64,000 bases of DNA from Nocardia rhizosphaerihabitans (GTDB lineage: Bacteria > Actinomycetota > Actinomycetes > Mycobacteriales > Mycobacteriaceae). Both the position numbers and the translations under genes were made by a program. Each line of letters opens with the position of its first letter. Positions within the stretch are counted from its first letter, which is position 1. The stretch spans positions 312,595 to 376,594 of the forward strand of contig NZ_BMNE01000002.1 of the NCBI RefSeq assembly GCF_014646295.1. Direction: 5' to 3'. Positions 1-9,117 of the stretch are shown in pieces. The notes beneath the pieces are model-generated. The model made no database searches, was not told the DNA's origin, and was given only the letters and a program-made list of their open reading frames with translations.

Positions 1-366
1 AACGTCGGTCTGCTGGTTCGCGGCATCAAGCGCGAAGATGTCGAGCGTGGCCAGGTTGTCGTGAAGCCGGGCACCACCACTCCCCACACGGAGTTCGAGG
101 GCCAGGCGTACATCCTGTCGAAGGACGAGGGCGGCCGCCACACCCCGTTCTTCAACAACTACCGTCCGCAGTTCTACTTCCGTACGACTGACGTGACGGG
201 CGTTGTGACCCTCCCCGAGGGCACCGAGATGGTCATGCCCGGTGACAACACCGAGATGTCCGTCAAGCTGATCCAGCCGGTCGCCATGGACGAGGGCCTG
301 CGTTTCGCGATCCGTGAGGGTGGCCGCACCGTCGGCGCCGGTCGCGTCACGAAGATCAACAAGTGA
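1..366 (+). CDS. tuf: Elongation factor Tu, C-terminal part (gene enters from the left edge)
   Basis: This is the 3' end of tuf; the frame is open from base 1, so the start lies outside the window. The visible 121 residues cover the end of domain II ([18 protein letters not shown]) and all of domain III ([36 protein letters not shown]). These are near-invariant EF-Tu sequences. EF-Tu is the GTPase that delivers aminoacyl-tRNA to the ribosome in the cytoplasm. Actinobacterial tuf normally closes the rpsL-rpsG-fusA-tuf operon, so those genes are expected to the left. A hairpin follows the stop codon. Identification is secure. Confidence 0.98.
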   Translation, partial: NVGLLVRGIKREDVERGQVVVKPGTTTPHTEFEGQAYILSKDEGGRHTPFFNNYRPQFYFRTTDVTGVVTLPEGTEMVMPGDNTEMSVKLIQPVAMDEGLRFAIREGGRTVGAGRVTKINK

Positions 367-389
367 GTCTGTAGACTTACTGAACACCT

Positions 390-421
390 GAACGGCGTCG
401 CTCCCCGGAGCGGCGCCGTTC
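390..421 (+). terminator. Hairpin after tuf
   Basis: A perfect 8-bp stem (GAACGGCG paired with CGCCGTTC) contains a second inner stem (GCTCC/GGAGC) and begins 23 nt after the tuf stop. No long T-run follows, which is common for actinobacterial terminator hairpins. Confidence 0.7.
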
Positions 422-469
422 GGCGTTTCCGGTTCATTCTCCAGACCGGTCGTCGGTTGAGGGGGAGTC

Positions 470-826
470 GTGGCTCGGGTACATCCGAACAGGGTCGTCG
501 AAGATGAAGCGCTGAATCGCGTAGACGATTGCGCTGCAGGGATCCCGATCGGGAACATCTTTGTCTCCGCTGATTCGGTTCTCGATGAACTCACTGTGGT
601 CGCGGTTGTCGAGGCACTGCGGAAGTCGATTGCCGAGCGAAGCCACCTCCGCAACGCGCTGACCGCTTTAGCCGGCGTTCAGTTCGATACAACCGACTAT
701 CTGGCGTATTTCATGAACGAATACGGCGAGCAGATCGTATTTCGCCAGGGTCTCGGTGACCCGCTGCTTCCTTGCTACACAGTGACTTCGACTGGGAACC
801 AATCGTATTCGACCCCGAAGTGGTGA
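470..826 (+). CDS. Hypothetical protein downstream of tuf, possibly frameshifted
   Basis: A 118-residue frame starts at a GTG preceded by a purine-rich stretch (gagggggag). I do not recognise the family. Base composition is visibly less GC-rich than the neighbours, which suggests recent acquisition. After about base 770 the amino-acid sequence becomes poor (ending TGNQSYSTPKW), while the +1 frame reads a natural-looking stretch (DFDWEPIVFDPEVVTGAQR) to a stop at 916-918. The intact protein may therefore have run from 470 to 918 with a frameshift near 765-785. It sits directly upstream of the EF-Tu domain-II-like gene and may be co-transcribed with it. Confidence 0.5.
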   Translation: MARVHPNRVVEDEALNRVDDCAAGIPIGNIFVSADSVLDELTVVAVVEALRKSIAERSHLRNALTALAGVQFDTTDYLAYFMNEYGEQIVFRQGLGDPLLPCYTVTSTGNQSYSTPKW

Positions 827-880
827 CGGGGGCACAACGGGCGGCGCGGATGGGTGTCCGGACAGTGAGCGATTCGGTGC

Positions 881-1279
881 ATGTTCCTGGCGCCGGACGA
901 GGTGGTGCAGTTGAGTGACGATTCGAGCTTGTCGGTGCCCGGCTCCGCGAGTGACTTGTTTCGCTTGTCGACGCCCGCCTCGGACAGTGGCCCGTTTCGA
1001 ATGCCGATCGAGGATGTTGTCACCATCAACCGTCGCGTGTTCATCATCGGTCGAGTCGAACAGGGGGCTGTTCATGGTGGTGACGTCATCGAGATATCGG
1101 GAGACGGCCAGTCGATCACTGCGCGGGTAGTACGGGTGGAGTTCCTGTGTTGGCGCGGAGATGGTGAACCTAGCGCGTCGGCAGGTGACAACGTGGGACT
1201 TCGGGTTGCACGGGTCCGCCCGGAGCAGATACGCGTCGGGTGGATCGCGAATGCTCAGTCGGCGGTTCAGCTTCCATGA
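881..1279 (+). CDS. Stand-alone EF-Tu domain-II-like protein
   Basis: From about residue 38 this 132-residue protein aligns by eye with EF-Tu domain II. It has PFRMPIEDVVTI, IGRVEQGAVHGGDVIEI and AGDNVGLRVARVRPEQIRVG, against PFLMPIEDVFTI, GRVERG and [20 protein letters not shown] in EF-Tu. The GTPase domain and domain III are absent. Domain II of EF-Tu contacts the aminoacyl end of tRNA and is a common fold in translation GTPases. Its place just after tuf, with strongly diverged sequence and lower GC, suggests either a decayed partial tuf duplicate or a domain recruited to a new role. The start is uncertain: ATG 881 or TTG 911, the latter overlapping a stop in the upstream gene's alternative frame. 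Confidence 0.65.
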   Translation: MFLAPDEVVQLSDDSSLSVPGSASDLFRLSTPASDSGPFRMPIEDVVTINRRVFIIGRVEQGAVHGGDVIEISGDGQSITARVVRVEFLCWRGDGEPSASAGDNVGLRVARVRPEQIRVGWIANAQSAVQLP

Positions 1280-1357
1280 CCTCCGAGGTCATCGCGGTTT
1301 GTCGGTGGGGCTCGGTAGCTTTGGGGCGGTACCGCACTCGAATGGATCGGAGACGTC

Positions 1358-2176
1358 GTGGGTAGAGCTGCGCTCGAACAGGAGTTGGACGTCACGGAGG
1401 GGACGCTCGAACACGGCATGCCGTATCTGGCGTTCGGTTCGGGGCGTCCGTTGGTGTTCTTGCGGTGGTTCACGCCCGATCATGCCAATCCGCGTGGGTG
1501 GATGCGGGGCTCGGAGATCAAGACGATGGCGCCGCTGGCCAGGCATTTCCGGGTGTACGCGGTGAATCGCGCGCCGGGGATGGCCACCGGGACGACGATG
1601 GCCGATATCGCGCGCGAGCATGCGGAGGCGTTGCGGGCCGAGTTCGGTGAGCCGGTCGACGTGCTGGGAATCTCGTCCGGCGGGTCGCTGGCGTTGCAGC
1701 TGGCCGCGGATCATCCGGCGGTGGTGCGCAGGCTGGTGGTCGCGTCGTCGGGGTATCGGCTCGAGGATGCCGCACGGGAGTCGCAGATGAAGTACGCGAC
1801 GGCCGCGGCCGCGGGGAAGCGGGCATTGCAGCACCTGGTGACCCAGGGGATCGAGTCACCGGTCAAGGCGAAGCTGGTCGGTGCCGTCGGGTGGCTCGCC
1901 GATCCGCTGGTGCGGCCGAAGAATCCGGCCGACACCCTCGCGTTCGTGCGCGCCGAGGACGCCTTCGACCTGGACGGCAGGCTCGCCGATATCACGGCCC
2001 CGACCCTGGTGGTCGGCGGTGATCGCGACGAGTTCTACTCCGTCGACACCTTCCGCCACACCGCCGACGGCATCCCCGGCGCTCGCCTCGTGATCTATCC
2101 CGACACCACGCACCTCGGCGCCATCAAGCACCAGCGTTTCGCGCCCGACGTCACCGCGTTCCTGGAGGGGGCCTGA
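1358..2176 (+). CDS. Alpha/beta hydrolase
   Basis: This 272-residue protein has the alpha/beta-hydrolase layout. A nucleophile elbow GISSGGS lies near residue 108. A late acid sits in the strand motif APTLVVGGDRDEF, and the C-terminal histidine is in DTTHLGAI. It probably hydrolyses an ester or a related bond in the cytoplasm; the substrate cannot be read from sequence. The GTG start at 1358 is preceded by a GGAGA-like ribosome site. It converges with the next gene so closely that the two stop codons abut. Confidence 0.85.
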   Translation: MGRAALEQELDVTEGTLEHGMPYLAFGSGRPLVFLRWFTPDHANPRGWMRGSEIKTMAPLARHFRVYAVNRAPGMATGTTMADIAREHAEALRAEFGEPVDVLGISSGGSLALQLAADHPAVVRRLVVASSGYRLEDAARESQMKYATAAAAGKRALQHLVTQGIESPVKAKLVGAVGWLADPLVRPKNPADTLAFVRAEDAFDLDGRLADITAPTLVVGGDRDEFYSVDTFRHTADGIPGARLVIYPDTTHLGAIKHQRFAPDVTAFLEGA

Positions 2177-2524
2177 TCAGGCAGGCCGGACGCGAACGGT
2201 GACGCGACCACGGTCGTCGCGATGGCTCACCGCGTGGCCCGGCCGGTCCACCCCACCGATACGAAGGGTGACCGGCCCGCCTTCGCCGAGGAAGTTGCGC
2301 CACCACTTCTTCTTGTCCGGCATGGCCACCCCGATGACGTACTCGTCACCGGAACGGCGATAGTTGACCGGCGTGCTGAAGGCGCGTCCCGAGCGGCGGC
2401 CGACATAGCTGACCTGAGCGAAAGCCCCACCGAGGAGCTTCCCGACGACCGGCGCCTCGGTCAACGCGACCACTCCGGCGTTGAAGCCGTGCAGTCCCCG
2501 ACGCAACAACGATTCCTGACTCAA
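2177..2524 (-). CDS. Deazaflavin (F420)-dependent nitroreductase-family protein
   Basis: This 115-residue protein belongs to the Ddn/FGD-like split-barrel family, in which mycobacterial members use reduced F420 to reduce quinones or nitro compounds. The recognisable stretch is FAQVSYVGRRSGRAFSTPVN followed by GVAMPDKKKWWRNFLGEGG, where a basic PDKKKWWRN loop is typical. It is slightly shorter than the usual 130-150 residues. The substrate is not predictable. It stands alone between convergent and co-oriented neighbours. Confidence 0.8.
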   Translation of the reverse strand: MSQESLLRRGLHGFNAGVVALTEAPVVGKLLGGAFAQVSYVGRRSGRAFSTPVNYRRSGDEYVIGVAMPDKKKWWRNFLGEGGPVTLRIGGVDRPGHAVSHRDDRGRVTVRVRPA

Positions 2525-2628
2525 CGGCCTCTCCTACCTGGAGGTGAAGAACGAGTACGTGCGGCCACGGTACCGAGGGTTCTTGACGAATCTCTGAGAG
2601 TCCTTGGCGCCGGGGCGATTACACGCGG

Positions 2629-3057
2629 TCAGCGGATCTTGGCGCCGTAGACGTGTTCGACGGACAACGCCATCAGCACCCGTCGGTCCGAAACCATGAC
2701 CTCCCGGTACTCGTTCCAATCAGGGTGCTCACCCGCAGCGGCACGGTAGTAGGCGACCAGCGCCTCCACCTCGGAACCGTTCGGGTCTGTACCGGGACCG
2801 GTGAGGGTGGCGCTGCCTTCGGCCGTGGCCCAGGACCAGCCGTCGGGCGCGGTCACCTCGAAGGCGGCCCGCGGATCCCGGCGAAGATTGACCGTCTTGG
2901 CCCGGCCTTCGGTCATCGAGACATAGATGATCCCGGCGTCACGGTGGTAGTACGGGGTGACGGGGGACAGCTGCGGACGTCCATCCGCTTTGATCGTGGC
3001 CAGGACGCCGAGTTTGGCCGTCGCGAGTAGTTCTTGCGGGTCGAACTCTGCTGTCAT
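2629..3057 (-). CDS. PPOX-class F420-dependent oxidoreductase
   Basis: This 142-residue split-barrel flavin-binding protein contains ELLATAKLGVLATIKADGRP, SPVTPYYHRD and RAKTVNLRRDPRAAFEV, the classic pattern of F420-dependent PPOX-class oxidoreductases in actinobacteria. I start it at the ATG at 3057 (MTAEFDP) because a GAGGAAA ribosome site precedes it. The frame is open further upstream, but the extra residues look non-coding. The substrate is unknown. Confidence 0.82.
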   Translation of the reverse strand: MTAEFDPQELLATAKLGVLATIKADGRPQLSPVTPYYHRDAGIIYVSMTEGRAKTVNLRRDPRAAFEVTAPDGWSWATAEGSATLTGPGTDPNGSEVEALVAYYRAAAGEHPDWNEYREVMVSDRRVLMALSVEHVYGAKIR

Positions 3058-3358
3058 CGGTGGGTTTCCTCTGGGTGTGGGCGGGCCCTCGTTGTGACGA
3101 ACCGTGGTCGCGCCGCATTTATGCCCGGGTCGAACCACCGGAAAACGCCCAGCGGAAAACCCGTCGACAGCCGGGCAACCGACCGCGTAGAACTGGTCCC
3201 ATGGTTACGGCACGTCCGCATTCGCGGCACTAGTTCACATCGGGTCTTCGGGCGCCGGTGTGGCGCCGCGTGATCCGACGCCCGTGCCGTCCGGTGGAAC
3301 GCACAACTGGCGAGCGTCGACTTTTCGACCGAACTTGTCGACCCACTGGGGGATTCCC
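3058..3358. other. Divergent intergenic region upstream of the second EF-G gene
   Basis: About 300 bases lie between the leftward PPOX gene and the rightward EF-G gene. It holds a small dyad, GTCGA-CTTT-TCGAC at 3316-3329, with a further GTCGAC at about 3337, just before the EF-G ribosome site. Promoters for both genes must lie here, but I see no convincing -10/-35 pair and no small gene. Confidence 0.4.
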
Positions 3359-5440
3359 ATGACCAGACCACGCGCCGACCTCGCCCGCATGCGCAATATC
3401 GGCATCGCCGCCCACATCGACGCGGGCAAGACCACCACCACCGAGCGGGTGCTGTTCTACACCGGCGTCACCCGCACCCTCGGCGAGGTCCACGACGGGA
3501 CCGCCGCCATGGACCGGATGATCCAGGAGCGCGAGCACGGCATCACCATCGCCGCCGCGGCCACCACCTGCTGGTGGAACGAGCACGAGATCACCATCCT
3601 CGACACCCCGGGCCACGTCGACTTCACCGTCGAGGTGGAGCGATCGCTGCGCGTGCTCGACGGTGCGGTCGCCGTGTTCGATGCCAAGGAGGGCGTCGAG
3701 CCGCAGTCGGAGCAGGTGTGGCGCCAAGCCGACAGGTACGGCGTGCCACGGATCTGCTTCGTCAACAAGATGGACAAGCTCGGTGCGGATTTCGCCTTCA
3801 CCGTGCGGACCATCGCGGAGCGACTCGGCGTGCGGCCGTTGGTGATTCAGCTGCCGATCGGCGCGGAGGGCGAGTTCGAGGGCATCGTCGACCTGGTCGA
3901 GATGACGGCGAAGGTGTGGCGTGGTGACACCGACCGCGGTGCGCGTTTCGAGGTCGTCGAGATCCCGGACGACCTGCGCGTCAAGGCCGAACAGCACCGC
4001 GAGGCGCTGGTGGCCGCGGTCGCCGAGGCCGACGAGGCGGTGCTGGAGCGCTACCTCGCCGGTGCGGCGATCCCGGTCGCCGAGCTCAAGGCCGCCATCC
4101 GCACGATGACGGTCGACGCGCGCGCCTACCCCGTCCTGTGCGGTTCGGCGCTGGCCAACATCGGCGTGCAACCGCTGCTGGACGCCGTCGTCGACTACCT
4201 GCCGTCGCCGCTGGATGTCGTTGCGGTGCACGGTTTCTCACCGGAGGGCGAGAACATCGAGCGCGCACCCGATATCGCCGAGCCGTTCGCGGCCCTGGCG
4301 TTCAAGGTCGCGCTGCACCCGTTCTTCGGCAAGCTCGTGTACCTGCGGGTCTACTCGGGCCGCATCGAACCCGGTGTGGCCGTACTGAATTCGACGAACG
4401 GACGAAAGGAGCGCCTCGGCAAGCTGTTCCAGATGCATTCGAGCACCGAGATCGCCGTCGATCGGGTGCAGGCCGGTCAGATCTGTGCGGTGGTCGGTCT
4501 GAAGGAGACGGGCACCGGCGACACCCTGTGCGATCGGAACGCCCCGATCGTGCTGGAGTCGATGACCTTCCCCGACCCCGTGCTGGCGGTCTCGATCGAA
4601 CCGCGGACCCGCGCGGATCAGGACAAGCTCGGCGTCGCCCTGGCTCGTCTGGCCGAGGAGGATCCGACGTTCACCGTGTCCGTCGACACCGAGACCGGCC
4701 AGACGGTCGTCGGCGGCATGGGCGAACTGCATCTGGAGATCCTGGTCGACCGGATGAAGCGGGAGTTCCGGGTCGAGGCCGAGATCGGCGCACCGCGGGT
4801 GGCCTATCGCGAGACCGTCACCGCCGCAGTGGATCTGCTCGAGTACACCCATCGCAAGCAGGTGGGTGGACGCGGCCAGTTCGCCAAGGTGGTGATCGCG
4901 CTGGAGCCGCACGTGGCCGCCGACGGCGCGGTCTACGAATTCGAGAGCCGGGTCGCGGGCGGGCGCGTACCGCGGGAGTACATCCCCGCGGTCGACGCGG
5001 GCGCGCAGGACGCGCTGCGCGTCGGCGCGCTGGCCGGCTTCCCCCTGGTGAACGTGAAGGTGACGCTGCTCGACGGCGCCGCCCACGTGCAGGATTCGTC
5101 GGACCTGGCATTCCGGCTGGCAGGCGCGGCAGCGGTGCGAACCGCCGTCGCGAAGGCGAAGCCGGTGCTCCTCGAACCGGTGATGGCCGTCGAGGTCGTC
5201 ACCCCCGAGGAGTATGTCGGCGAGGTGATCGGTGACCTGAACGCCCGCCGCGGCCGCGTCACCGACCTCACCCAGCGAGGCGGCGCCCACGTCGTGCGCG
5301 CTCTGACCCCGCTCCAGGAGATGTTCGGCTACATCGGGGACCTTCGCTCGAAGACCCGGGGCCGGGCGACCTACGCCATGGTGTTCGACTCCTACGCCCC
5401 GGTCCCACCGGGCGTCGCGGAGTCGATCATCGCCGGCTGA
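3359..5440 (+). CDS. Second elongation factor G (EF-G paralogue)
   Basis: This 693-residue translation GTPase has the full EF-G plan. G1 is [20 protein letters not shown], then come EREHGITI, G3 DTPGHVDF and G4 NKMDK. Domain II follows ([22 protein letters not shown]), then domains III-V ending in [20 protein letters not shown] translocates tRNA and mRNA on the ribosome and helps recycle it. The primary fusA is expected in the ribosomal operon left of tuf, so this is probably an additional copy. The ATG at 3359 has a GGGGGA ribosome site; the frame extends further upstream without homology. Its 3' end overlaps the convergent regulator gene by 14 bp. Confidence 0.93.
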   Translation: MTRPRADLARMRNIGIAAHIDAGKTTTTERVLFYTGVTRTLGEVHDGTAAMDRMIQEREHGITIAAAATTCWWNEHEITILDTPGHVDFTVEVERSLRVLDGAVAVFDAKEGVEPQSEQVWRQADRYGVPRICFVNKMDKLGADFAFTVRTIAERLGVRPLVIQLPIGAEGEFEGIVDLVEMTAKVWRGDTDRGARFEVVEIPDDLRVKAEQHREALVAAVAEADEAVLERYLAGAAIPVAELKAAIRTMTVDARAYPVLCGSALANIGVQPLLDAVVDYLPSPLDVVAVHGFSPEGENIERAPDIAEPFAALAFKVALHPFFGKLVYLRVYSGRIEPGVAVLNSTNGRKERLGKLFQMHSSTEIAVDRVQAGQICAVVGLKETGTGDTLCDRNAPIVLESMTFPDPVLAVSIEPRTRADQDKLGVALARLAEEDPTFTVSVDTETGQTVVGGMGELHLEILVDRMKREFRVEAEIGAPRVAYRETVTAAVDLLEYTHRKQVGGRGQFAKVVIALEPHVAADGAVYEFESRVAGGRVPREYIPAVDAGAQDALRVGALAGFPLVNVKVTLLDGAAHVQDSSDLAFRLAGAAAVRTAVAKAKPVLLEPVMAVEVVTPEEYVGEVIGDLNARRGRVTDLTQRGGAHVVRALTPLQEMFGYIGDLRSKTRGRATYAMVFDSYAPVPPGVAESIIAG

Positions 5441-6341
5441 CCGGGCCCGGTGGCGTCGTATCCCGTGGAGACGACGCCACCGGGTCACTCGCACGCTCTG
5501 CCGTCGCACGGCCGAGCAGCCGCAGCGCGTCGGCCGCGCCCGCGTCGCGCGGGGTGTAGACCTCGAGCCGATGGTCGGGGCTGTCCGGCTGCAGCCACAC
5601 CTGGTAGTCGACGTCGACGGTTCCGACGGTGGGGTGATGCAGGTGCATGGCGCCGACCGTGCAGTCGGCGACTTCGCCCTCGGCCCACAGTGCGGCGAAT
5701 TCGGCACTGCGCATGGACAGTTCGCCGATCAGTTCGGCCAGGTGACCGTCGGTGGGGTAGCGGCCCGCGGTGAGGCGCAGGTAGGCGACATGTATCCGCG
5801 CCAGCTCGGACCAATTGCGGTGCAGGTCCCTGGTGAGCGGGTCCAGGAAGAACATGCGCGGGATCGACGGACGCAGCTCGGGTTCGGTGGGGGCGGCGAA
5901 GACCAGATGCTCGGCGAACAGGGCGTGCCCGGTGCGGTTCCAGGCAAGCACGTCACCGCGGCGGCCGAGGACGACGGCGGGCATGGTGTCGCCGAGCGCG
6001 TCGAGCAGCGCGAGGACCCGGGGATGCGCGCGTTCGGGCTCGGCACGGGTCAGGCGCGGCGCCGCGGGCAGCCCGGCCAGGTTGTGCAGGTGTGCGGTCT
6101 CGGCGGCATCGAGCCGCAGCACCCGCGCGATGGCCTCGATGACCTGCGCGGATGCCGTACCCGCCTGATCCTGTTCTAGGCGCGTGTAATACCCCGCGCT
6201 GACCCCGGCCAGCTGCGCGAGCTCCTCACGGCGCAGCCCGGACACCCGGCGGGTGGCGCCGTAGGTGCGCAGCCCGATGCGCTCGGGCGTGATCCGGTCG
6301 CGGCGGGTCTTGAGGAATGCGCCGAGGCTTTCCAGTTCCAT
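5427..6341 (-). CDS. Helix-turn-helix regulator with MmyB-type ligand domain
   Basis: This 304-residue protein has an N-terminal XRE-type helix-turn-helix ([20 protein letters not shown], then YTRLEQ). A PAS-like MmyB ligand-binding domain follows ([44 protein letters not shown]). The family is abundant in actinobacteria, where members often repress a divergent transporter or reductase gene. Here the divergent neighbour is the MFS exporter starting at 6445, the likely target. The last 30 residues are low-complexity. Confidence 0.9.
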   Translation of the reverse strand: MELESLGAFLKTRRDRITPERIGLRTYGATRRVSGLRREELAQLAGVSAGYYTRLEQDQAGTASAQVIEAIARVLRLDAAETAHLHNLAGLPAAPRLTRAEPERAHPRVLALLDALGDTMPAVVLGRRGDVLAWNRTGHALFAEHLVFAAPTEPELRPSIPRMFFLDPLTRDLHRNWSELARIHVAYLRLTAGRYPTDGHLAELIGELSMRSAEFAALWAEGEVADCTVGAMHLHHPTVGTVDVDYQVWLQPDSPDHRLEVYTPRDAGAADALRLLGRATAERASDPVASSPRDTTPPGPVSRR

Positions 6342-6444
6342 GCCTTCCGATCGTAGGCACGGCGGCCGACCCGCGGGTATCCCTGCGAGGTGTACCCATC
6401 ACCGGGTCTGGTTGGCGGTGGCGGGCTGCCGCAGATTCGGGGAC

Positions 6445-7986
6445 ATGACTCGACTCGACACACCCCCTTCGGCGCTGCGGGCCTGGCTGGGTCTGCTGGT
6501 GATTCTCGGCCCCGTCCTGCTGGTCGCCATGGACGGCTCGGTGCTGTTCCTCGCCATGCCTGCGATCATCGACGCGCTCACCCCGACCGCGGACCAATCC
6601 CTGTGGATCCTGGACAGTTACGGTTTCGCGGTCGGCTCGCTGCTGATCGCGTTCGGCAGCATCGGCGACCGGTACGGCAGGCTCCGGCTGCTGATGATCG
6701 GCGCCGCGGTGTTCGGACTCGCCTCGGCGGCAGCGGCTTTCGCGCCCAGCGCCGAGATCCTGATCGGCCTGCGGGTGCTGATGGGCGTGGCGGGAGCGAC
6801 GCTGCTGCCGTCGGCGCTGGCGATCCTGAGCATCCTGTTCGCCGACCCGCGCACGCGCGCACAGGCGATCGGGATCTTCGCCGCCACCTTCGCCGCGGGC
6901 TTCGCGGTGGGTCCGATCGTGGCGGGGCAGCTGCTCACCAGGTTCTGGTGGGGATCGGTGCTGTTGATCAACCTGCCTGTGCTGCTGGTGTTCCTGGTGT
7001 TCGCGCCGGTGCTGCTGCGTGAGGTGCGCGAGACCAGCGTCGGCCGGGTCGATGTGGCGAGTGTGCTCGCCTCGGCCGCCGGACTGCTGCTCACCATGTA
7101 CGCGGTCAAGCACGCGGCGGCGGACGGTCTGTCCGCGTCCGGGTCGGTCGCCGGGCTCGCCGGCCTCGCGTTGCTGAGCTGGTTCGTGCGCAGGCAGTTC
7201 CGGATCGCGCACCCGCTCATCGACTTCGGACTGTTCCGCAGTCCGGTGTTCACGATCGCGATCGTCACCGGATTCCTGCCGCTGGCCGCGTGGTCGGCGA
7301 CCGCCTATCTCGCGAGCACCTATCTGCAATCCGTGCTCGGCCTGACGGTCGCCCACGCGGCCTTGCTCGCGGTCCCGGGTGCCGTCGTGCTCACCGTGGC
7401 CGCGGTTGGCACGCCCGCGGTCGTCGCCCGGATCGGGCAGTCGGCGGCGCTGATCGGCGCGCACTTCGCCATCGCCGCCGGACTGTTCCTGTTGCTGTTC
7501 GCCGGTGATACGGGCGGCGCGGGCTGGTACATCGCCTCGACCGCCGTCGCGGGCATCGGCTACGGCATCTCGTTCAGCGTGGTCGCCGATATCGCCGTCG
7601 CCGCGGTCCCGCCCGAACGGGCCGGTTCGGCCGCCGCGCTCGCCGAGACCGGCAACGAACTCGGCAACGCCGTCGGGATCGCGGTCTTCGGCTCGCTGGC
7701 CGCGCTGCTGTTCCGGCTGCACGGCCCCGAGCTGGCGCCGACCCTCGGCGAGACCCTGCACCTGCCCGCTCTCGCGCCGGTCGTGCTGGCGGACGCGCGC
7801 GCCGCGTTCGTGGATGGACTGCATGTCGTCGCCGTGACCGCGGGGCTGCTACACGCCGTGCTCGGCCTGCTTGCCGTGCGCGTGCTGCGCCGGTCAGCCG
7901 AGGTGGGTCATGCCCGCGGCGACCACCTGGGCGACCGAGAGCAGGTCGTCGGTGGTGGGGACCGGGATGTCGTCGAGCGCGTGTAG
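6445..7986 (+). CDS. MFS drug exporter, DHA2 type with about 14 membrane helices
   Basis: This 513-residue membrane protein starts LGLLVILGPVLLVAMDGSVL and carries the DHA2 signature: motif A-like GSIGDRYGRLRLLMIGA and motif C-like AGFAVGPIVAGQL. About 14 hydrophobic segments are visible. Members use the proton gradient to pump out cationic drugs or antiseptics. The ATG at 6445 begins the first hydrophobic segment directly, and the longer upstream frame has no membrane character. It is divergent from the MmyB-type regulator. Its last ~30 residues are polar and overlap the convergent TetR gene by 93 bp, so either end could be mis-set by a small frameshift. Confidence 0.88.
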   Translation: MTRLDTPPSALRAWLGLLVILGPVLLVAMDGSVLFLAMPAIIDALTPTADQSLWILDSYGFAVGSLLIAFGSIGDRYGRLRLLMIGAAVFGLASAAAAFAPSAEILIGLRVLMGVAGATLLPSALAILSILFADPRTRAQAIGIFAATFAAGFAVGPIVAGQLLTRFWWGSVLLINLPVLLVFLVFAPVLLREVRETSVGRVDVASVLASAAGLLLTMYAVKHAAADGLSASGSVAGLAGLALLSWFVRRQFRIAHPLIDFGLFRSPVFTIAIVTGFLPLAAWSATAYLASTYLQSVLGLTVAHAALLAVPGAVVLTVAAVGTPAVVARIGQSAALIGAHFAIAAGLFLLLFAGDTGGAGWYIASTAVAGIGYGISFSVVADIAVAAVPPERAGSAAALAETGNELGNAVGIAVFGSLAALLFRLHGPELAPTLGETLHLPALAPVVLADARAAFVDGLHVVAVTAGLLHAVLGLLAVRVLRRSAEVGHARGDHLGDREQVVGGGDRDVVERV

Positions 7987-8511
7987 GCGGTCGGTGCCCG
8001 CGATGGCGAACATGGCCGAGACCCAGGCGGCGGCGCAAGCGCGCAGGGTGCTGGGACGGATGGGGGTGGGGACGCTTTCCTGGAGGACGCGGGCGGTGAC
8101 GTCGAGGAGCTGGTCGCGGAGCTGGCGCAGGCGGCGGCGGACGTCGGGGTGGGTGTCGGCCTCGCGCCACATGATGACGCGCAGGACCGAGGAATGGTGG
8201 TCGCGCAGGTTGATGGCGGTGTCGAGGTTGATCAGGCTGGTGGCCGGGTCACCGGGGGCGACGACGGCGTTCACGTCGTCGATCGGGTGTTCCGGGACGC
8301 GCTCGCGCATGAGCGCGGACAGGATCGCGTTCTTGGTGGGGAAATAGTAGAAGACCAGACCCTTGGGCACGCCGGCGGCCGCGGCCAGGGCCGCGGTCGG
8401 GGTGGCGTCGAAACCTTGTGCGGCGAACAGGCTTTCGGCGGCATCCAGAATGAGTTGCCGGGCGTCGCCATCGCGTTTCGCGTTGCGGCGCCCGACATGT
8501 CGGCCCGGCAT
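7894..8511 (-). CDS. TetR family regulator
   Basis: This 205-residue protein has an N-terminal TetR helix-turn-helix (ILDAAESLFAAQGFDATPTA, then AGVPKGLVFYYFPTKNAI) and a helical ligand domain. The ATG at 8511 overlaps the stop of the SPW gene (TGATG), so the two are translationally coupled in one leftward operon. It may regulate that operon or the convergent exporter. The ligand is unknown. The 3' end overlaps the MFS gene. Confidence 0.9.
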   Translation of the reverse strand: MPGRHVGRRNAKRDGDARQLILDAAESLFAAQGFDATPTAALAAAAGVPKGLVFYYFPTKNAILSALMRERVPEHPIDDVNAVVAPGDPATSLINLDTAINLRDHHSSVLRVIMWREADTHPDVRRRLRQLRDQLLDVTARVLQESVPTPIRPSTLRACAAAWVSAMFAIAGTDRLHALDDIPVPTTDDLLSVAQVVAAGMTHLG

Positions 8512-8867
8512 CAATGATGCGGAGCCATATTGTGCAAGCGGGCATTCATCGCGGGCAGCGCGGCGACCGCCACCACCACCGTCACTACTCCGACCACCCA
8601 TGCGGTCATGGATGCGCCGCGGAAGGCGGTGAAGTCCATCGCCCACGGCGAGATGAACAGCAGGACGCCGAACAGGCCCATGGCGTAGTCGGCGGCGGCC
8701 ATCTCAGCCCTGACCATCTGGATCAGCCCGGTCGCCGCGATGAGCACGCCGAGCACGATCAACGTCCAGCGGGCGTTGTCGTTGGTGCTGACCCACAGGG
8801 GCGACAGCGCGGTGAATGCGCCGAGCACGACGGCGAGAAAATCCTGTGCACGGCTGTCGGTGAACAT
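8511..8867 (-). CDS. SPW-repeat membrane protein
   Basis: This 118-residue protein has four hydrophobic segments and two SPW motifs: TALSPLWV near residue 20 and FISPWAM near residue 72, each followed by a helix. This is the SPW family of small actinobacterial membrane proteins, whose function is unknown. It is the first gene of a two-gene operon with the TetR gene, a common arrangement for membrane stress proteins. Confidence 0.88.
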   Translation of the reverse strand: MFTDSRAQDFLAVVLGAFTALSPLWVSTNDNARWTLIVLGVLIAATGLIQMVRAEMAAADYAMGLFGVLLFISPWAMDFTAFRGASMTAWVVGVVTVVVAVAALPAMNARLHNMAPHH

Positions 8868-9117
8868 AGGGGAAAGCCTCCTCGATGAGACGGAAATACC
8901 TCTGACCTCGGTCTACTCCTGATTGACCGCCCGGTCTATACCGGAACCGGCACGGTTGTGTTGCGACGTGGGTGTCACCGGTGACCGGGCGCACTGGTAC
9001 AAACATCTGGGGGCCGTAGTGGCCCGCGACACAAGGACATGGCATGAGCGGTCAGCGCCCGGCGGCGGTGGCTCGCGCGAGCACGGAGAGCGCCGCACAT
9101 GCCGAGAGGACACAGGT

